The notes beneath the pieces are model-generated. The model made no database searches. It had not been told where the DNA came from and worked only from the letters and a program-made list of their open reading frames with translations. DNA of 52,411 nt from an uncultured Myxococcales bacterium (lineage in GTDB: Bacteria; Myxococcota_A; UBA9042): the NCBI GenBank assembly GCA_903896545.1, contig CAITYF010000032.1, positions 1 to 52,411 of the forward strand, read 5' to 3'. How positions within the stretch are numbered: position 1 is the first letter of the stretch; the number at the start of each line of letters is the position of its first letter. The position numbers and the translations under genes are program-made. Below, piece after piece: positions 24,112 to 33,869 of the stretch.

Positions 24112-25002
24112 ATGCCATCTTTGAAAGCAATTCGACGTCGTATCGTGTCGGTCCGCTCCACGGCCAAGATCACGCGCGCGATGAAGTTGGTGGCGACGGC
24201 GAAGTTGCGTCGCGCGCAAGAGCGGCTCATTCAGCTGCGTCCGTATGCAAAGCGCGTGAACAACATGATCACCGAGCTCGCCGCGGGCACGGACCCGGAA
24301 GCGCACGCGCTGCTCGCGGTTCGTCCACCCAAGCGGACTCTGGTGCTCGTGTTGACGTCAGACCGCGGTCTGGCGGGCGCGTTCAACGCCAACGTGAACA
24401 AAGCTGCCTGGAACTGGGTCAAAGCCAATGCCGACAAGCGCGAGCTCATCGAGTTGCGCGTGGTCGGTAAGAAAGGCCGCGACTTCTTCAAGGCGCGTCA
24501 GGCGAACGTCGCGCACGTCTACACGGACGTCCTGAACAACGTGACGCTGGAGCGGGCGACTGGCATTGGCCGCGAGCTCGTGGCGGCGTACGTCGACGGT
24601 CACTTCGACGAAGTGTTCATCGCGTACAACGAGTTCAAGTCTGCGATGACTCAGCTCGTGCAGTTCGAGCGCGTTCTGCCGCTGCCGCAAGGCGGTTTGG
24701 ACGACGGCAAGGGCGCGAATTCCGATGAGCCGCGTCCGGGCGTTGACACGATCTTCGAGCCGACCAAGGACGCTGTGCTGGACTCGATTCTGCCGATGTC
24801 CATCGACGTGCACGTCTACCGCTGCCTGCTGGAGTCCGTCGCGTCTGAAATGGGCGCGCGGATGACGGCCATGGACGCCGCGACCAAGAACGCGGGCGAG
24901 CTGCTGGGGCGGATCACGCTGCAGTACAACCGTGCGCGTCAGTCGATCATTACAACGGAACTGATGGAAATCACGTCAGGTGCCGAATCCCTGAAGGGCT
25001 AA
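24112..25002 (+). CDS. atpG: ATP synthase F1 subunit gamma
   Basis: A 296-residue central rotor-shaft subunit. It has the hallmark N-terminal helix MPSLKAIRRRIVSVRSTAKI followed by TRAMKLVATAKLRRAQ, the TSDRGLAGAFNANV strand of the Rossmann-like domain, and the C-terminal helix YNRARQSIITTELMEITSGAESL. The Asp/Lys-rich stretch GGLDDGKGANSDEPRPG (about 198-214) is a variable surface loop. Gaps of 48 nt (before) and 33 nt (after) suggest co-transcription with alpha and beta. Confidence 0.96.
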   Translation: MPSLKAIRRRIVSVRSTAKITRAMKLVATAKLRRAQERLIQLRPYAKRVNNMITELAAGTDPEAHALLAVRPPKRTLVLVLTSDRGLAGAFNANVNKAAWNWVKANADKRELIELRVVGKKGRDFFKARQANVAHVYTDVLNNVTLERATGIGRELVAAYVDGHFDEVFIAYNEFKSAMTQLVQFERVLPLPQGGLDDGKGANSDEPRPGVDTIFEPTKDAVLDSILPMSIDVHVYRCLLESVASEMGARMTAMDAATKNAGELLGRITLQYNRARQSIITTELMEITSGAESLKG

Positions 25003-25026
25003 GTCTCGATCCAATTTCTGCGTTAG

Positions 25027-26505
<1,479 letters not shown>

Positions 26506-26531
26506 TCGCGGCAACCGAGCTTGCCGCGCCT

Positions 26532-26590
26532 CCTGCTGTTTGCCGGGTCGCCAAGTGCGCCCGCCTGCGGCGATACGGGCGGCGACACGA
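26532..26590 (-). repeat. Hairpin-forming repeat, copy 1 (between atpD and atpC)
   Basis: Read on the minus strand, this element aligns with the copy at 27126-27184: it shares gtgtcgccgc, ccgcag and cttggcgaccc in the same order. The outer stem gtcgcc/ggcgac (26547-26552 with 26581-26586) is identical in both copies while inner stems differ, consistent with a structured element. The two copies are in opposite orientation around atpC. The rest of the 26506-26680 gap holds nothing else I recognise. Confidence 0.6.
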
Positions 26591-26680
26591 GATCGCGATC
26601 GGTCAGAAGATTCCGAAGGCGCGACTGAAAGTGTCAAAGCAGCTGAGGGGCCACCGGTTCGGTGTCGCAAGGAGTGACGG

Positions 26681-27088
26681 ATGAAGGTCGAGATCGTAAC
26701 GCCAGTGGGCATCAAGTATTCCGGGGACGTGGAAGGCGTGATCGCGCCGGGCGCTTCGGGCGATCTGGGCATTCTGCCGGGCCACCAGGCGCTGCTGTCC
26801 GGTCTGCGGACCGGCGTGTGCACGGTGCAGCTTGGCGCGCATAACGATCTGCCGCTGGTGGTGGACGGTGGTTATGTACACGTCGTTGGCGGGCAGACTG
26901 TCACGATCACGACGGAACTCTGCGAGAAAGCGGAAGACCTCGTCCTCGACGCGGCACGCAAGCAGCTCGAAGAAGCGACGGCGGAGCTGGCGCAGACGCG
27001 CGACGACGTCGAGACGGAACTGTGGAAAGTACGCAAGCGTGCGGTGGATTTGGCCGAGACGCGCGTGCGGGTTGCGGGAACGAAGTAG
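26681..27088 (+). CDS. atpC: ATP synthase F1 subunit epsilon
   Basis: A 135-residue subunit. The N-terminal beta sandwich has MKVEIVTPVGIKYSGDVEGVIAPG, GDLGILPGHQALLSGLRTG and the VDGGYVHVVGGQTVTI strand. The C-terminal two-helix region (EKAEDLVLDAARKQLEEATAEL onward) is the inhibitory/regulatory part and is present in full. SD aaggag seven nt before the ATG. It is separated from atpD by 175 nt containing a repeat element and followed by a second, inverted copy. Confidence 0.95.
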   Translation: MKVEIVTPVGIKYSGDVEGVIAPGASGDLGILPGHQALLSGLRTGVCTVQLGAHNDLPLVVDGGYVHVVGGQTVTITTELCEKAEDLVLDAARKQLEEATAELAQTRDDVETELWKVRKRAVDLAETRVRVAGTK

Positions 27089-27412
27089 CCACTATACATC
27101 GCTGCATTGACTCGGAGCCAAATATCTTGTGTCGCCGCGAGTCGGCCCGCAGGGACGCGAGCTTGGCGACCCAGTTAGCAGCCTAAACATGCCCACCCGG
27201 CGGTCAGCAATTGATCTCCGGTCTTGGCAGGTATGTTTAGTACCCGCGCTCCGAAGTTCGCCCCGCATTCCAAGCTTTCGTCGCGCGGGCACTAGGCTTT
27301 TGGCCAAAGATGGGGCGCGCCGCCCCAAACCCCGCGCCAGCACGCAGCCGCGTGCTTCCAGTACGGCGCAACAGCCAGTTTTTGATGCGGTGCGAACTTG
27401 AGAAGCGCCGTA
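27089..27412. other. Gene-free, repeat-rich gap between convergent atpC and lipB
   Basis: No coding gene is supported in this 324-nt gap. It contains the second copy of the atpC-flanking repeat (27126-27184); a distant inverted repeat ctaaacat/atgtttag (27183-27190 with 27233-27240); a short GC hairpin ggggcg/cgcccc (27312-27317 with 27321-27326); and a 10-bp inverted repeat reaching the lipB stop. It probably holds terminators for both operons. Confidence 0.5.
27126..27184 (+). repeat. Hairpin-forming repeat, copy 2 (downstream of atpC)
   Basis: Inverted relative to copy 1 at 26532-26590. It shares tgtcgccgc, ccgcagg, cttggcgaccc and agcag at corresponding positions. The outer stem gtcgcc (27131-27136) with ggcgac (27165-27170) is exact. 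Confidence 0.6.
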
Positions 27413-27414
27413 CT
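27360..27414 (-). terminator. 10-bp inverted repeat at the lipB 3' end
   Basis: agtacggcgc (27360-27369) is a perfect inverted match of gcgccgtact (27405-27414), which overlaps the lipB stop codon. The 35-nt loop is long for an intrinsic terminator, so this may be an mRNA 3'-end processing or stabilising structure rather than a simple terminator. Confidence 0.35.
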
Positions 27415-28141
27415 AGGCTCGACGCAGCACCTGAAGCAAGTGCATTTCCAGCGATTTCTGAACGTCTGCAACGGTCGGCTCGGCGATTCCGCGCTCCGCG
27501 CACACGCGCGCCACTGACGTCAGCCGCACGCCATCCAGTCCGCACGGCGTCACTTGAAATCCATCCAGCTGCGGGTTCACGTTCAGCGCGAGCCCGTGAA
27601 ACGTCCAGCCGTTACGCAATCCGAGCCCCAGACTCGCGATCTTCTGGCGCGCGTCGATCCACACGCCCGACTGTCCAGGCTTCAGCACCGTCTCCACACC
27701 AAACGCCGCGCACGTCGCCGCGATGCACTGCTCCAGAAGGCGCACGAACGCCGGCAGATCGCCCAGCGGCCCCTTGCCCCACGGCCCCACCTGCTGGTTC
27801 AACTGCAGAATCGGGTAGACGACAAGCTGCCCCGGCGCGTGCCACGTCACGGACCCACCGCGCGCCACTTCGTGCACCGGCACTTCCGCGCCCGTCGGCA
27901 GCCAGCGCGGCGTCGCAATGTGGTTCAGCCCGCCTTTGCGCCCCAGCGTCAGCGTTGGCGGATGCTGCAGCACGAGCAGCACGTCGTCGTCAGTCTTCGG
28001 CCGCGCGACGAGTTGGTCCATGAGCGCGAGCGCGACGCCGTAGTCGCACAGCTCGCCGTCAGTCTGTGGGTGAATCACGCGCGGCGGCGTGCCCGCTTGC
28101 TGAGGTGGTGGCGGGGGCGGCGGCTGAAGGAGCGCGGTCAC
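27413..28141 (-). CDS. lipB: Octanoyl-ACP:protein octanoyltransferase
   Basis: A 242-residue LipB, which moves octanoate from acyl carrier protein to lipoyl domains of 2-oxoacid dehydrogenases and the glycine cleavage system. Family signatures: LTLGRKGG (65-71), RGGSVTWHAPGQLVVYP (94-110), the catalytic Lys167 in KIASLGLGLRNGWTFHGLALNV, and the acyl-accepting Cys200 in TPCGLDGVRLTS. The N-terminus has a Pro-rich tract (QPPPPPPPQQ) not usual for the family. GTG start overlapping the preceding gene's stop (GTGA), so it is translationally coupled to the RelA/SpoT-like gene. No lipA is in the window. Confidence 0.93.
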   Translation of the reverse strand: MTALLQPPPPPPPQQAGTPPRVIHPQTDGELCDYGVALALMDQLVARPKTDDDVLLVLQHPPTLTLGRKGGLNHIATPRWLPTGAEVPVHEVARGGSVTWHAPGQLVVYPILQLNQQVGPWGKGPLGDLPAFVRLLEQCIAATCAAFGVETVLKPGQSGVWIDARQKIASLGLGLRNGWTFHGLALNVNPQLDGFQVTPCGLDGVRLTSVARVCAERGIAEPTVADVQKSLEMHLLQVLRRA

Positions 28142-29544
28142 TTGTCGTCGGCCGCGAGGAGCGCGCGGAGTTCGTCAGCCGTCGCATTGGGCAAGATGCC
28201 CGTGGACGCGAACGCGCGGCGCAACGGAATTGGCTTGGCTGCCCCGCCGCTCGCTGGACTACCTTCGCGCTCAGGACGCGGCTCGTCGGGCACGCCCAAG
28301 AGTTGGAACACCCGCGGCAGCACGCGCTTGCGCACACTCGCGACTTGGCGCGCCTTGTATTCGCCGTACGACGCGCGCCCTTCCGTCGCCGCTTGGTAGC
28401 TGGCAAGGTCCATGATCTGGACTTCATACGGGAAGAAGAACTGAATCTCCGGATCCACGCCCTGGGTCGTCAGCGCACCGAGCATTTCATCGAGCGGCTC
28501 ACCGCTCAAGTGCTTCCGCGCGATCTCTTGTGCCTCGCGCATGCGCGCAAACAGTGGATTGGGGAAGCGGATCATCTGTCGGCACGTAAACTGAATCGAC
28601 TGGTACTTGTCCGAACTGTACGGATTCCAATCGACCTGCTCGCTGCCGTCGGGCTTGTGATCGAAGCTGTGAATCGCTTTGACCGTCGCCATTTCATCCA
28701 ACTCGCCCTGCTGATACCGCTTCATGCACGCGCGCACGTGGATGTCGTACGCGTCCAAGTCGACCAGCGTGTTGCGCGACCGCGTCGGCTTCATGTTGGG
28801 GTACATGATGGTGTGTTCTTCGCGCAGCGCACGCACGGCAAAGAGCGCGTCCACTGGATTGCCAACGATGATCCGCACGCCAATGTGGTCAAACAGGTCG
28901 TACGCCACGTTTTCCTGCTTCTGCAGCAGTTTCACAACGACCGAGCGCAGCGGCTTCGTCTCCTTGACCTCGAACCGCACGATCGGCACGTCGAAACTCT
29001 GGGCGTGCAAGTACTGGCTGCCATCCTCACGCGTGCGGACCTGCGCCACGAAGCGGTTCAAAATGCGCTCGCGGATCTCGTGGTAGTAGTTGTTCTGAAA
29101 GTAGTTCACCGCGTGCGCGACGGTGTGCATCACGCGCAAGAGACCGCACGCCCACGCCATGCGAACTTCGGACGACAAACCGTCCTTCGCCACGGCGATC
29201 TCGCGATCGCCTGCGGCCAAGCGCAGCACTTCCAGAATCGGCATCGTGTCGAATTCGCTTGGCATTTCAGCGGTTAGTCCGGGCAACAGCACGCCGCGGA
29301 TGAAGCCAAGCGCTTCCGTGCGAATCCGTTCCACATCCTGAAACTGCACGGGATTGTTTAGATCGTAACCATAGCGCGCGAGAAAACGCGATGCCTCTTC
29401 CTCGCCGTTTTGCGTGAGACGCAGGTGCGACAAGTCGATCGCCGATTGCCCACCCATGATGGTGTGCATCGTCTCCCAGGAAAACACGTAGCGCGCCAAG
29501 AGCGGCGGCAAGGGTCCTGCGTGTAGCGATCCGAGTTCGGCCAC
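28138..29544 (-). CDS. RelA/SpoT-synthetase-like protein (TIGR04552-like family)
   Basis: About 468 residues, cytoplasmic. Residues about 190-400 align by eye with the (p)ppGpp synthetase domain: FEVKETKPLRSVVVKLLQK where RSH proteins have the R/K substrate-binding helix; YDLFDHIGVRIIV for the Mg-binding Asp strand (Asp219); SSDKYQSIQFTCRQ for the Y-x-S-(L/I)-H G-loop (His replaced by Gln); and FPYEVQIMD for the catalytic-Glu strand EVQIRT (Glu374). No HD hydrolase, TGS or ACT domain is visible; the N-terminal 170 residues are helical and unique. I recall a deltaproteobacterial family carried as TIGR04552 that looks similar, but I cannot confirm membership. The GTG at 29544 has GGGAG six nt upstream; a TTG at 29571 lies in the tail of a hairpin. 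Its stop overlaps lipB. Confidence 0.65.
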   Translation of the reverse strand: MAELGSLHAGPLPPLLARYVFSWETMHTIMGGQSAIDLSHLRLTQNGEEEASRFLARYGYDLNNPVQFQDVERIRTEALGFIRGVLLPGLTAEMPSEFDTMPILEVLRLAAGDREIAVAKDGLSSEVRMAWACGLLRVMHTVAHAVNYFQNNYYHEIRERILNRFVAQVRTREDGSQYLHAQSFDVPIVRFEVKETKPLRSVVVKLLQKQENVAYDLFDHIGVRIIVGNPVDALFAVRALREEHTIMYPNMKPTRSRNTLVDLDAYDIHVRACMKRYQQGELDEMATVKAIHSFDHKPDGSEQVDWNPYSSDKYQSIQFTCRQMIRFPNPLFARMREAQEIARKHLSGEPLDEMLGALTTQGVDPEIQFFFPYEVQIMDLASYQAATEGRASYGEYKARQVASVRKRVLPRVFQLLGVPDEPRPEREGSPASGGAAKPIPLRRAFASTGILPNATADELRALLAADDK

Positions 29545-29577
29545 GTACGTCTCCCGTGTGAGGGGCGGCAAAAGCCG

Positions 29578-29599
29578 CGCGGTTTTATCTGAAACCGCG
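29578..29599 (-). terminator. Hairpin between the RNase II-like and RelA-like genes
   Basis: An 8-bp stem (29578-29585 with 29592-29599) with a 6-nt loop is, on the minus strand, followed shortly by cggcttttg. It could terminate or attenuate transcription coming from the recD2/RNase operon, leaving the RelA-like and lipB genes partly independent. Confidence 0.4.
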
Positions 29600-29625
29600 G
29601 CGTTTGTCTCGCCTGAAACGCAAAG

Positions 29626-31590
29626 TTACGTTGCGGTCACGCCAAGTTCCAATAGTCCGCGACTTGGTTGCACGGCGCGCACCGTGACCTGCGCGTGATC
29701 GCCCACGTGCAGCATCGGCGCGCGGATCGTGGTGTCCAGCGACAGCTCGGGCAGGAACACGAGGCGTTCACCGGAGGCCAGTACGCGGACGACCTGCGCG
29801 TCCAACGGCCGACCATTCACGCGCCCCGCGAGCCAGAGCAGCTTGAAGTAGTGGCTGCCTTTGCGTTGCCACTGACGGGCATTGCGCGCGGCGTCGTCGG
29901 CGGACTGCGCCAGCTGCGTGACCTCCGCCAGCGTGTGCGGCGAAGTCTGCCCGCGCAGCCACGCGACCAACTGCCGGTGCGCCAACACGTCGCAGTATCG
30001 GCGCAGCGGCGAGGTGAACTGCACATACGCCGGCACGCCCATCATCCCGTGCGGCCCAGGCGTGGCCTGCATCGCGCCGGCTTCCAGAACGCGAAACATG
30101 GAGAAACACGCCGCGGGGTCCTCGTAAAGCCCCGGCGGCAGCGGCGCGTTGCCCGGACGCGGTTGCGTGCGGTACGGCAGCGCGAGGTGGTGACGCGCGC
30201 CGATCTGCGCGACTGCGGCGCAGGCTTGCACCATCATCTCGGTCACCAGCCGTCGACCGGGGCTGGTCTGTTGCACGTGCCGCACTTCCACGGGCTGAAA
30301 CGGCGGCGCGGAAATCTCGCAATCGGGGCGATAGAGCAGCCACGCGCCGTTCTGAATCCGCGCGTTTTCAGCGAGCAGGCCTGCCTGAATCAACCGGTCC
30401 AACGTCGGACGATCGACGTCGTCTCCGCCTTGCTTCGCCAGAACGCGCTCCACGAGGCTGTACGACCACACGTGCGCGACTTGCACCCACGCTTCTTGCA
30501 ACACCTCATCGTGTGGCGCGCCCACAGCGTCCAGGGTGAACGAGACAACGAGCGCCGGCTTCCAGGCCTCGCGCGTCAGAGACGCCGCGCCGCGGGCCAG
30601 ACTGTCTGGCAGCATGCCGACCACGTGCCGCGGGTGGTACATCGTCGCGCCGCGCCGCCGCGCTTCCAGATCCGCCAAGCTGCCAGGCGCGATCCAGGCC
30701 GACGGATGTGCAATCGCCACGTGAACGCGCAACCCATCGGGCGTCGTCTCGACGCAAATGGCGTCGTCCACTTCGTGCGGCGCGTCATTGTCCATGGCCA
30801 CGAAAGGCAGGTTGAGACGCGGCGCGTCGGCTGGCATGTCTGGCTCGGCGCGCAAGGAGGCGAGCGCGTCCGCCGGCCACGGGTTGAGCAGTCCGGATCT
30901 CCACAGCTCCAGGTCCTCGTGGCCGTCCCACACGCGCAGCTCGTTCAACAAGTCGGTCGCGTCGCGCGCGTCCGCGCGTTTGTGGCGGCCATCGAGTTCC
31001 AACCAGTGCGCCGCCGCCGGGTCGTCCTGACCGCGCACGATGGCCATCAGCCGCTCCGCCGCGTCACCAAGCGCGACGCGCTTGCCCGCACGGTGGTCGG
31101 CAAGCGCCACACGCCACTTCGCCACGTCCACGTCGAGCTCCGCCTGTCGCTGCCGTTGCTTCTCGACCGCGTCGCGCTCCGCCGCGTTCCGCCGCATCAG
31201 ACGCCCGTGCGTCAGGGCAAAACCCGTGTGGACAAAGACCGCGAGCACCGTCGCCGCGTCTCGCGTGTCGGGCGTCTCCTTCCCAAAGAGGACTTCAGCC
31301 AGTTCGCCAATACCGAGCGGGCGATCGGCAAATAGCGCCCATGCCACATCCAACTCTTCGGGACTCGCACGCGTTTGCAACGCCGCGATGTGCGCCTCTG
31401 CGTCTTCCAGCGACGCCGCGCGCAGGTTCAGCTCGCCCGCCAATTCCGGCCGTTCGAGCCGTAGGACTGCGACCGTCGCACCAAACGCACGCACGTGGAC
31501 GCGCATGGGCCGCCCAGGCTTGTACGTTTGCACCCAGCCGACACGCAGCGTCGGCCCCTCCAGCACGAGCACAACTTGACCTTCGGTCAC
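29626..31590 (-). CDS. RNase II/R-family exoribonuclease (RNB domain)
   Basis: A 654-residue protein. The N-terminal ~250 residues are a diverged cold-shock-like and helical region. The RNB catalytic domain begins near residue 262 with AMDNDAPHEVDDAI, matching the four-acid metal site of RNase II but with Glu273 in place of the second Asp (Asp267, Asp275 and Asp276 are kept). Later HVAIAHPSAWI, GATMYHPRHVVGMLP and FTSPLRRYCDVLAHRQL are hallmark RNB segments, and the C-terminus ends in an S1-like strand set. It should degrade single-stranded RNA 3' to 5'. Length is near RNase II rather than RNase R. GTG start overlapping the recD2 stop (GTGA). Confidence 0.85.
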   Translation of the reverse strand: MTEGQVVLVLEGPTLRVGWVQTYKPGRPMRVHVRAFGATVAVLRLERPELAGELNLRAASLEDAEAHIAALQTRASPEELDVAWALFADRPLGIGELAEVLFGKETPDTRDAATVLAVFVHTGFALTHGRLMRRNAAERDAVEKQRQRQAELDVDVAKWRVALADHRAGKRVALGDAAERLMAIVRGQDDPAAAHWLELDGRHKRADARDATDLLNELRVWDGHEDLELWRSGLLNPWPADALASLRAEPDMPADAPRLNLPFVAMDNDAPHEVDDAICVETTPDGLRVHVAIAHPSAWIAPGSLADLEARRRGATMYHPRHVVGMLPDSLARGAASLTREAWKPALVVSFTLDAVGAPHDEVLQEAWVQVAHVWSYSLVERVLAKQGGDDVDRPTLDRLIQAGLLAENARIQNGAWLLYRPDCEISAPPFQPVEVRHVQQTSPGRRLVTEMMVQACAAVAQIGARHHLALPYRTQPRPGNAPLPPGLYEDPAACFSMFRVLEAGAMQATPGPHGMMGVPAYVQFTSPLRRYCDVLAHRQLVAWLRGQTSPHTLAEVTQLAQSADDAARNARQWQRKGSHYFKLLWLAGRVNGRPLDAQVVRVLASGERLVFLPELSLDTTIRAPMLHVGDHAQVTVRAVQPSRGLLELGVTAT

Positions 31591-33869
31591 AACCCCTCTC
31601 TCTCGGTCGCGCGCATCGCCTGTTGCAAGGCCTGCCGCAACTGTGTGTGCCGGTGAATGGGCGCGTCATTGGCGACCGCGCGTGAGATCGCTGCCAGCGG
31701 TCCAACCAGAACAACAAAACGCCGCCCTCGCGTCAGCGCGGTGTAGAGCAGGTTACGCTGCAGCATGATGTGATGCTGGGGGTGAAGCGGCAACACGACG
31801 GCGGGGTACTCGCTCCCTTGGGACTTGTGCACGGTGACGGCGTACGCGAGCTGCAGGTTGTCCAGCGCGCTGCCTTCCACGTCGACAAGCCGGTCGCCAA
31901 AGCGAATCTGCACCGTCGGTGCGAGCGGCAAGCCGGGCTGACGGTTGTCTGCGCGCCCCACGCCGCGCCCAACGACGACGCCAATGTCGCCATTGAACAC
32001 TTCCAGATCGTAGTCGTTCTTCAGTTGCTGCACCTTGTCGCCCACGCGCAGGCCGTTGCCCAGCTGCTCACCGTGAGGATTCAGTGCCTGACGCAGCGCC
32101 TCGTTCAACGCTTGCGTACCCAAAGGCCCGCGGTGCACCGGCGCGAGCACTTGGATATCGCGGATCGGCTCAAAGCCGCGCTGTGGCAACCGGTGTTGCA
32201 CGATCTCCAGCACGCCGGCCAAGATGTCCTCCGGTTGGTCGCGCGTCACCAAGTAGAAGTCGCCGTCGGCGTTGCGCGGCGATGACTGCGGCATTTCGCC
32301 GTGACGTACGCGGTGGGCGTTGAGCGCGATCTGCGATCCTTCGCCTTGGCGGTAGATCCGGTTCAAGGCGACGACGGGCACGCACTGCGACTGAATGAGG
32401 TCGTCCAGCACAGCACCTGGACCAACGGACGGCAGTTGGTCCGCGTCACCGACCAGTAGAATACGAGCGCCCAGCGGCGTGGCGTCAAAGAGCGCGGCGG
32501 CGAGCGGCACCTCCATCATGGAGACTTCATCGACGATGACCAGATCGGCGTCGAGTGGCGTTTCCTTGTTGCGCAGGAATCGTCCAGTTCGCGGCTCGAA
32601 TTCCAGAAGCCGGTGCAGCGTCTTTGCCTCCGCGCCGGTCGCCTCGGCCAAACGACGCGCAGCGCGTCCAGTCGGCGCCGCCAAGGCCAGCCGCGGGTTG
32701 TCGCGCGCCATCGCCGCCAGCACGCCGCGGATGATCGTCGTCTTGCCCGTTCCTGGACCGCCCGTTACGACCAACACGCCGGTTTGCAGCGTCCGCGTCA
32801 CTGCATCGCGCTGTCCACCTTCAAGCGCGAACCCCAGCGCGAATTCCGCGTCGGCCAAGCGTTCCTGAACGGCCGGACGCGCTTCTGACGCCGCGCCAAG
32901 CAGCTCCGCCAGCCGGTGCGCCAGCCGTTGTTCCGCGTGGGCGAGTTCGGCCAAGCAGAGCGCGTCGTCAGAACGCACCAGAACGCCCGCCGCTACCAAC
33001 TGGTCGATAACCGGCAGCAGTACATCCTCGTCAATTTCCAGCACCCCCATCGCGCCGGCGAGCACCAGCGATTCGGGCGGCGCAGTGTGGCCTTGTTGCG
33101 CCAATTCTTGCAGCGCGTGCACCAGCCCCGCACGCAGGCGTTCGGGAGAGGCAGGGGGCACGCCCAGTTCGCGCGCCAGACGATCCGCGGTCTTGAAGCC
33201 AATGCCCGCGACGTCCTCCGCCAGCCTGTACGGCCGTTCGCGCACCTGACGCACAGTGTCCTTGCCGTAGCGCTGCTCGATGCGCGCCGTCAGCACGGGG
33301 CCCAAGCCGAGTCCGTACAGAAACACGGCGTTCGCCGCAGCTTCCGCGTGGACGTGCACCTGTTCGACAAGCGCGGCGCGGGCCTTCTTGCTCAGTCCTT
33401 TGACGCTCCGCAGCACATCGGGATTGTCGCGGATCTGCTCCAACGCGGTTTCACCCAATTGGTCCAACAATCGCGCAGCAGTGGTTGGACCAATGCCCGG
33501 AATCTTGCCGGACTGCAAGTAGCGCGCGACGCCTGCCCGCGTACCTGGCAGAATCGGTCGCGCCGACAGCACTTTGACCTGCCGTCCGTGCCGCGGATCG
33601 TCTTCCATGACGCCGTCAATCGTCACCGCGTCGCCGACTTGTAAGCCCCACAGAGGCCCCTTGATCGTTGCGCCGCCTCCGTCATCCCGCCGCAAGAGCG
33701 CGATGCCAAAGCCCTTGTCGGGGTTGCGAAAGAGGAACCGCTCCAGGACGCCGGTCCAAGTCACGCGATCGCCGGAACCGACCGTGAGCATTTGACCAGG
33801 CTTCTCGGTTTGCAGATCGCCCGCAAAGTCGAAGATCGCGCCTTGACTGGGACGCCGCGGTGCGTTCAT
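31587..33869 (-). CDS. recD2: RecD2-type 5'-3' DNA helicase
   Basis: A 760-residue superfamily 1B helicase. The N-terminal OB/HhH region contains SGKIPGIGPTTAARLLDQLG and VAGIGFKTADRLA, the repeated helix-hairpin-helix motifs of RecD2. Helicase motifs follow: Walker A GGPGTGKTT near 370, LVIVDEVSMM, LLVGDADQLPSVGPG, LNRIYRQGEGS, and the C-terminal AYAVTVHKSQGSEYP plus LYTALTRGRR. RecD2 acts without RecBC, in mismatch or replication-fork repair in other bacteria. ATG start overlaps the stop of the upstream lipoprotein gene (ATGA), and its own stop overlaps the RNase gene. Divergent mutS lies one gene away. Confidence 0.93.
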   Translation of the reverse strand: MNAPRRPSQGAIFDFAGDLQTEKPGQMLTVGSGDRVTWTGVLERFLFRNPDKGFGIALLRRDDGGGATIKGPLWGLQVGDAVTIDGVMEDDPRHGRQVKVLSARPILPGTRAGVARYLQSGKIPGIGPTTAARLLDQLGETALEQIRDNPDVLRSVKGLSKKARAALVEQVHVHAEAAANAVFLYGLGLGPVLTARIEQRYGKDTVRQVRERPYRLAEDVAGIGFKTADRLARELGVPPASPERLRAGLVHALQELAQQGHTAPPESLVLAGAMGVLEIDEDVLLPVIDQLVAAGVLVRSDDALCLAELAHAEQRLAHRLAELLGAASEARPAVQERLADAEFALGFALEGGQRDAVTRTLQTGVLVVTGGPGTGKTTIIRGVLAAMARDNPRLALAAPTGRAARRLAEATGAEAKTLHRLLEFEPRTGRFLRNKETPLDADLVIVDEVSMMEVPLAAALFDATPLGARILLVGDADQLPSVGPGAVLDDLIQSQCVPVVALNRIYRQGEGSQIALNAHRVRHGEMPQSSPRNADGDFYLVTRDQPEDILAGVLEIVQHRLPQRGFEPIRDIQVLAPVHRGPLGTQALNEALRQALNPHGEQLGNGLRVGDKVQQLKNDYDLEVFNGDIGVVVGRGVGRADNRQPGLPLAPTVQIRFGDRLVDVEGSALDNLQLAYAVTVHKSQGSEYPAVVLPLHPQHHIMLQRNLLYTALTRGRRFVVLVGPLAAISRAVANDAPIHRHTQLRQALQQAMRATEREGL

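Noticed and set aside
26506..27400. Insertion sequence flanked by inverted repeats around atpC
   Set aside because: No transposase or target duplication; the enclosed gene is a normal ATP synthase subunit.
29668..31335. 555-codon plus-strand frame opposite the RNase II-like gene
   Set aside because: Arg/His-rich shadow; the RNB domain is on the minus strand.
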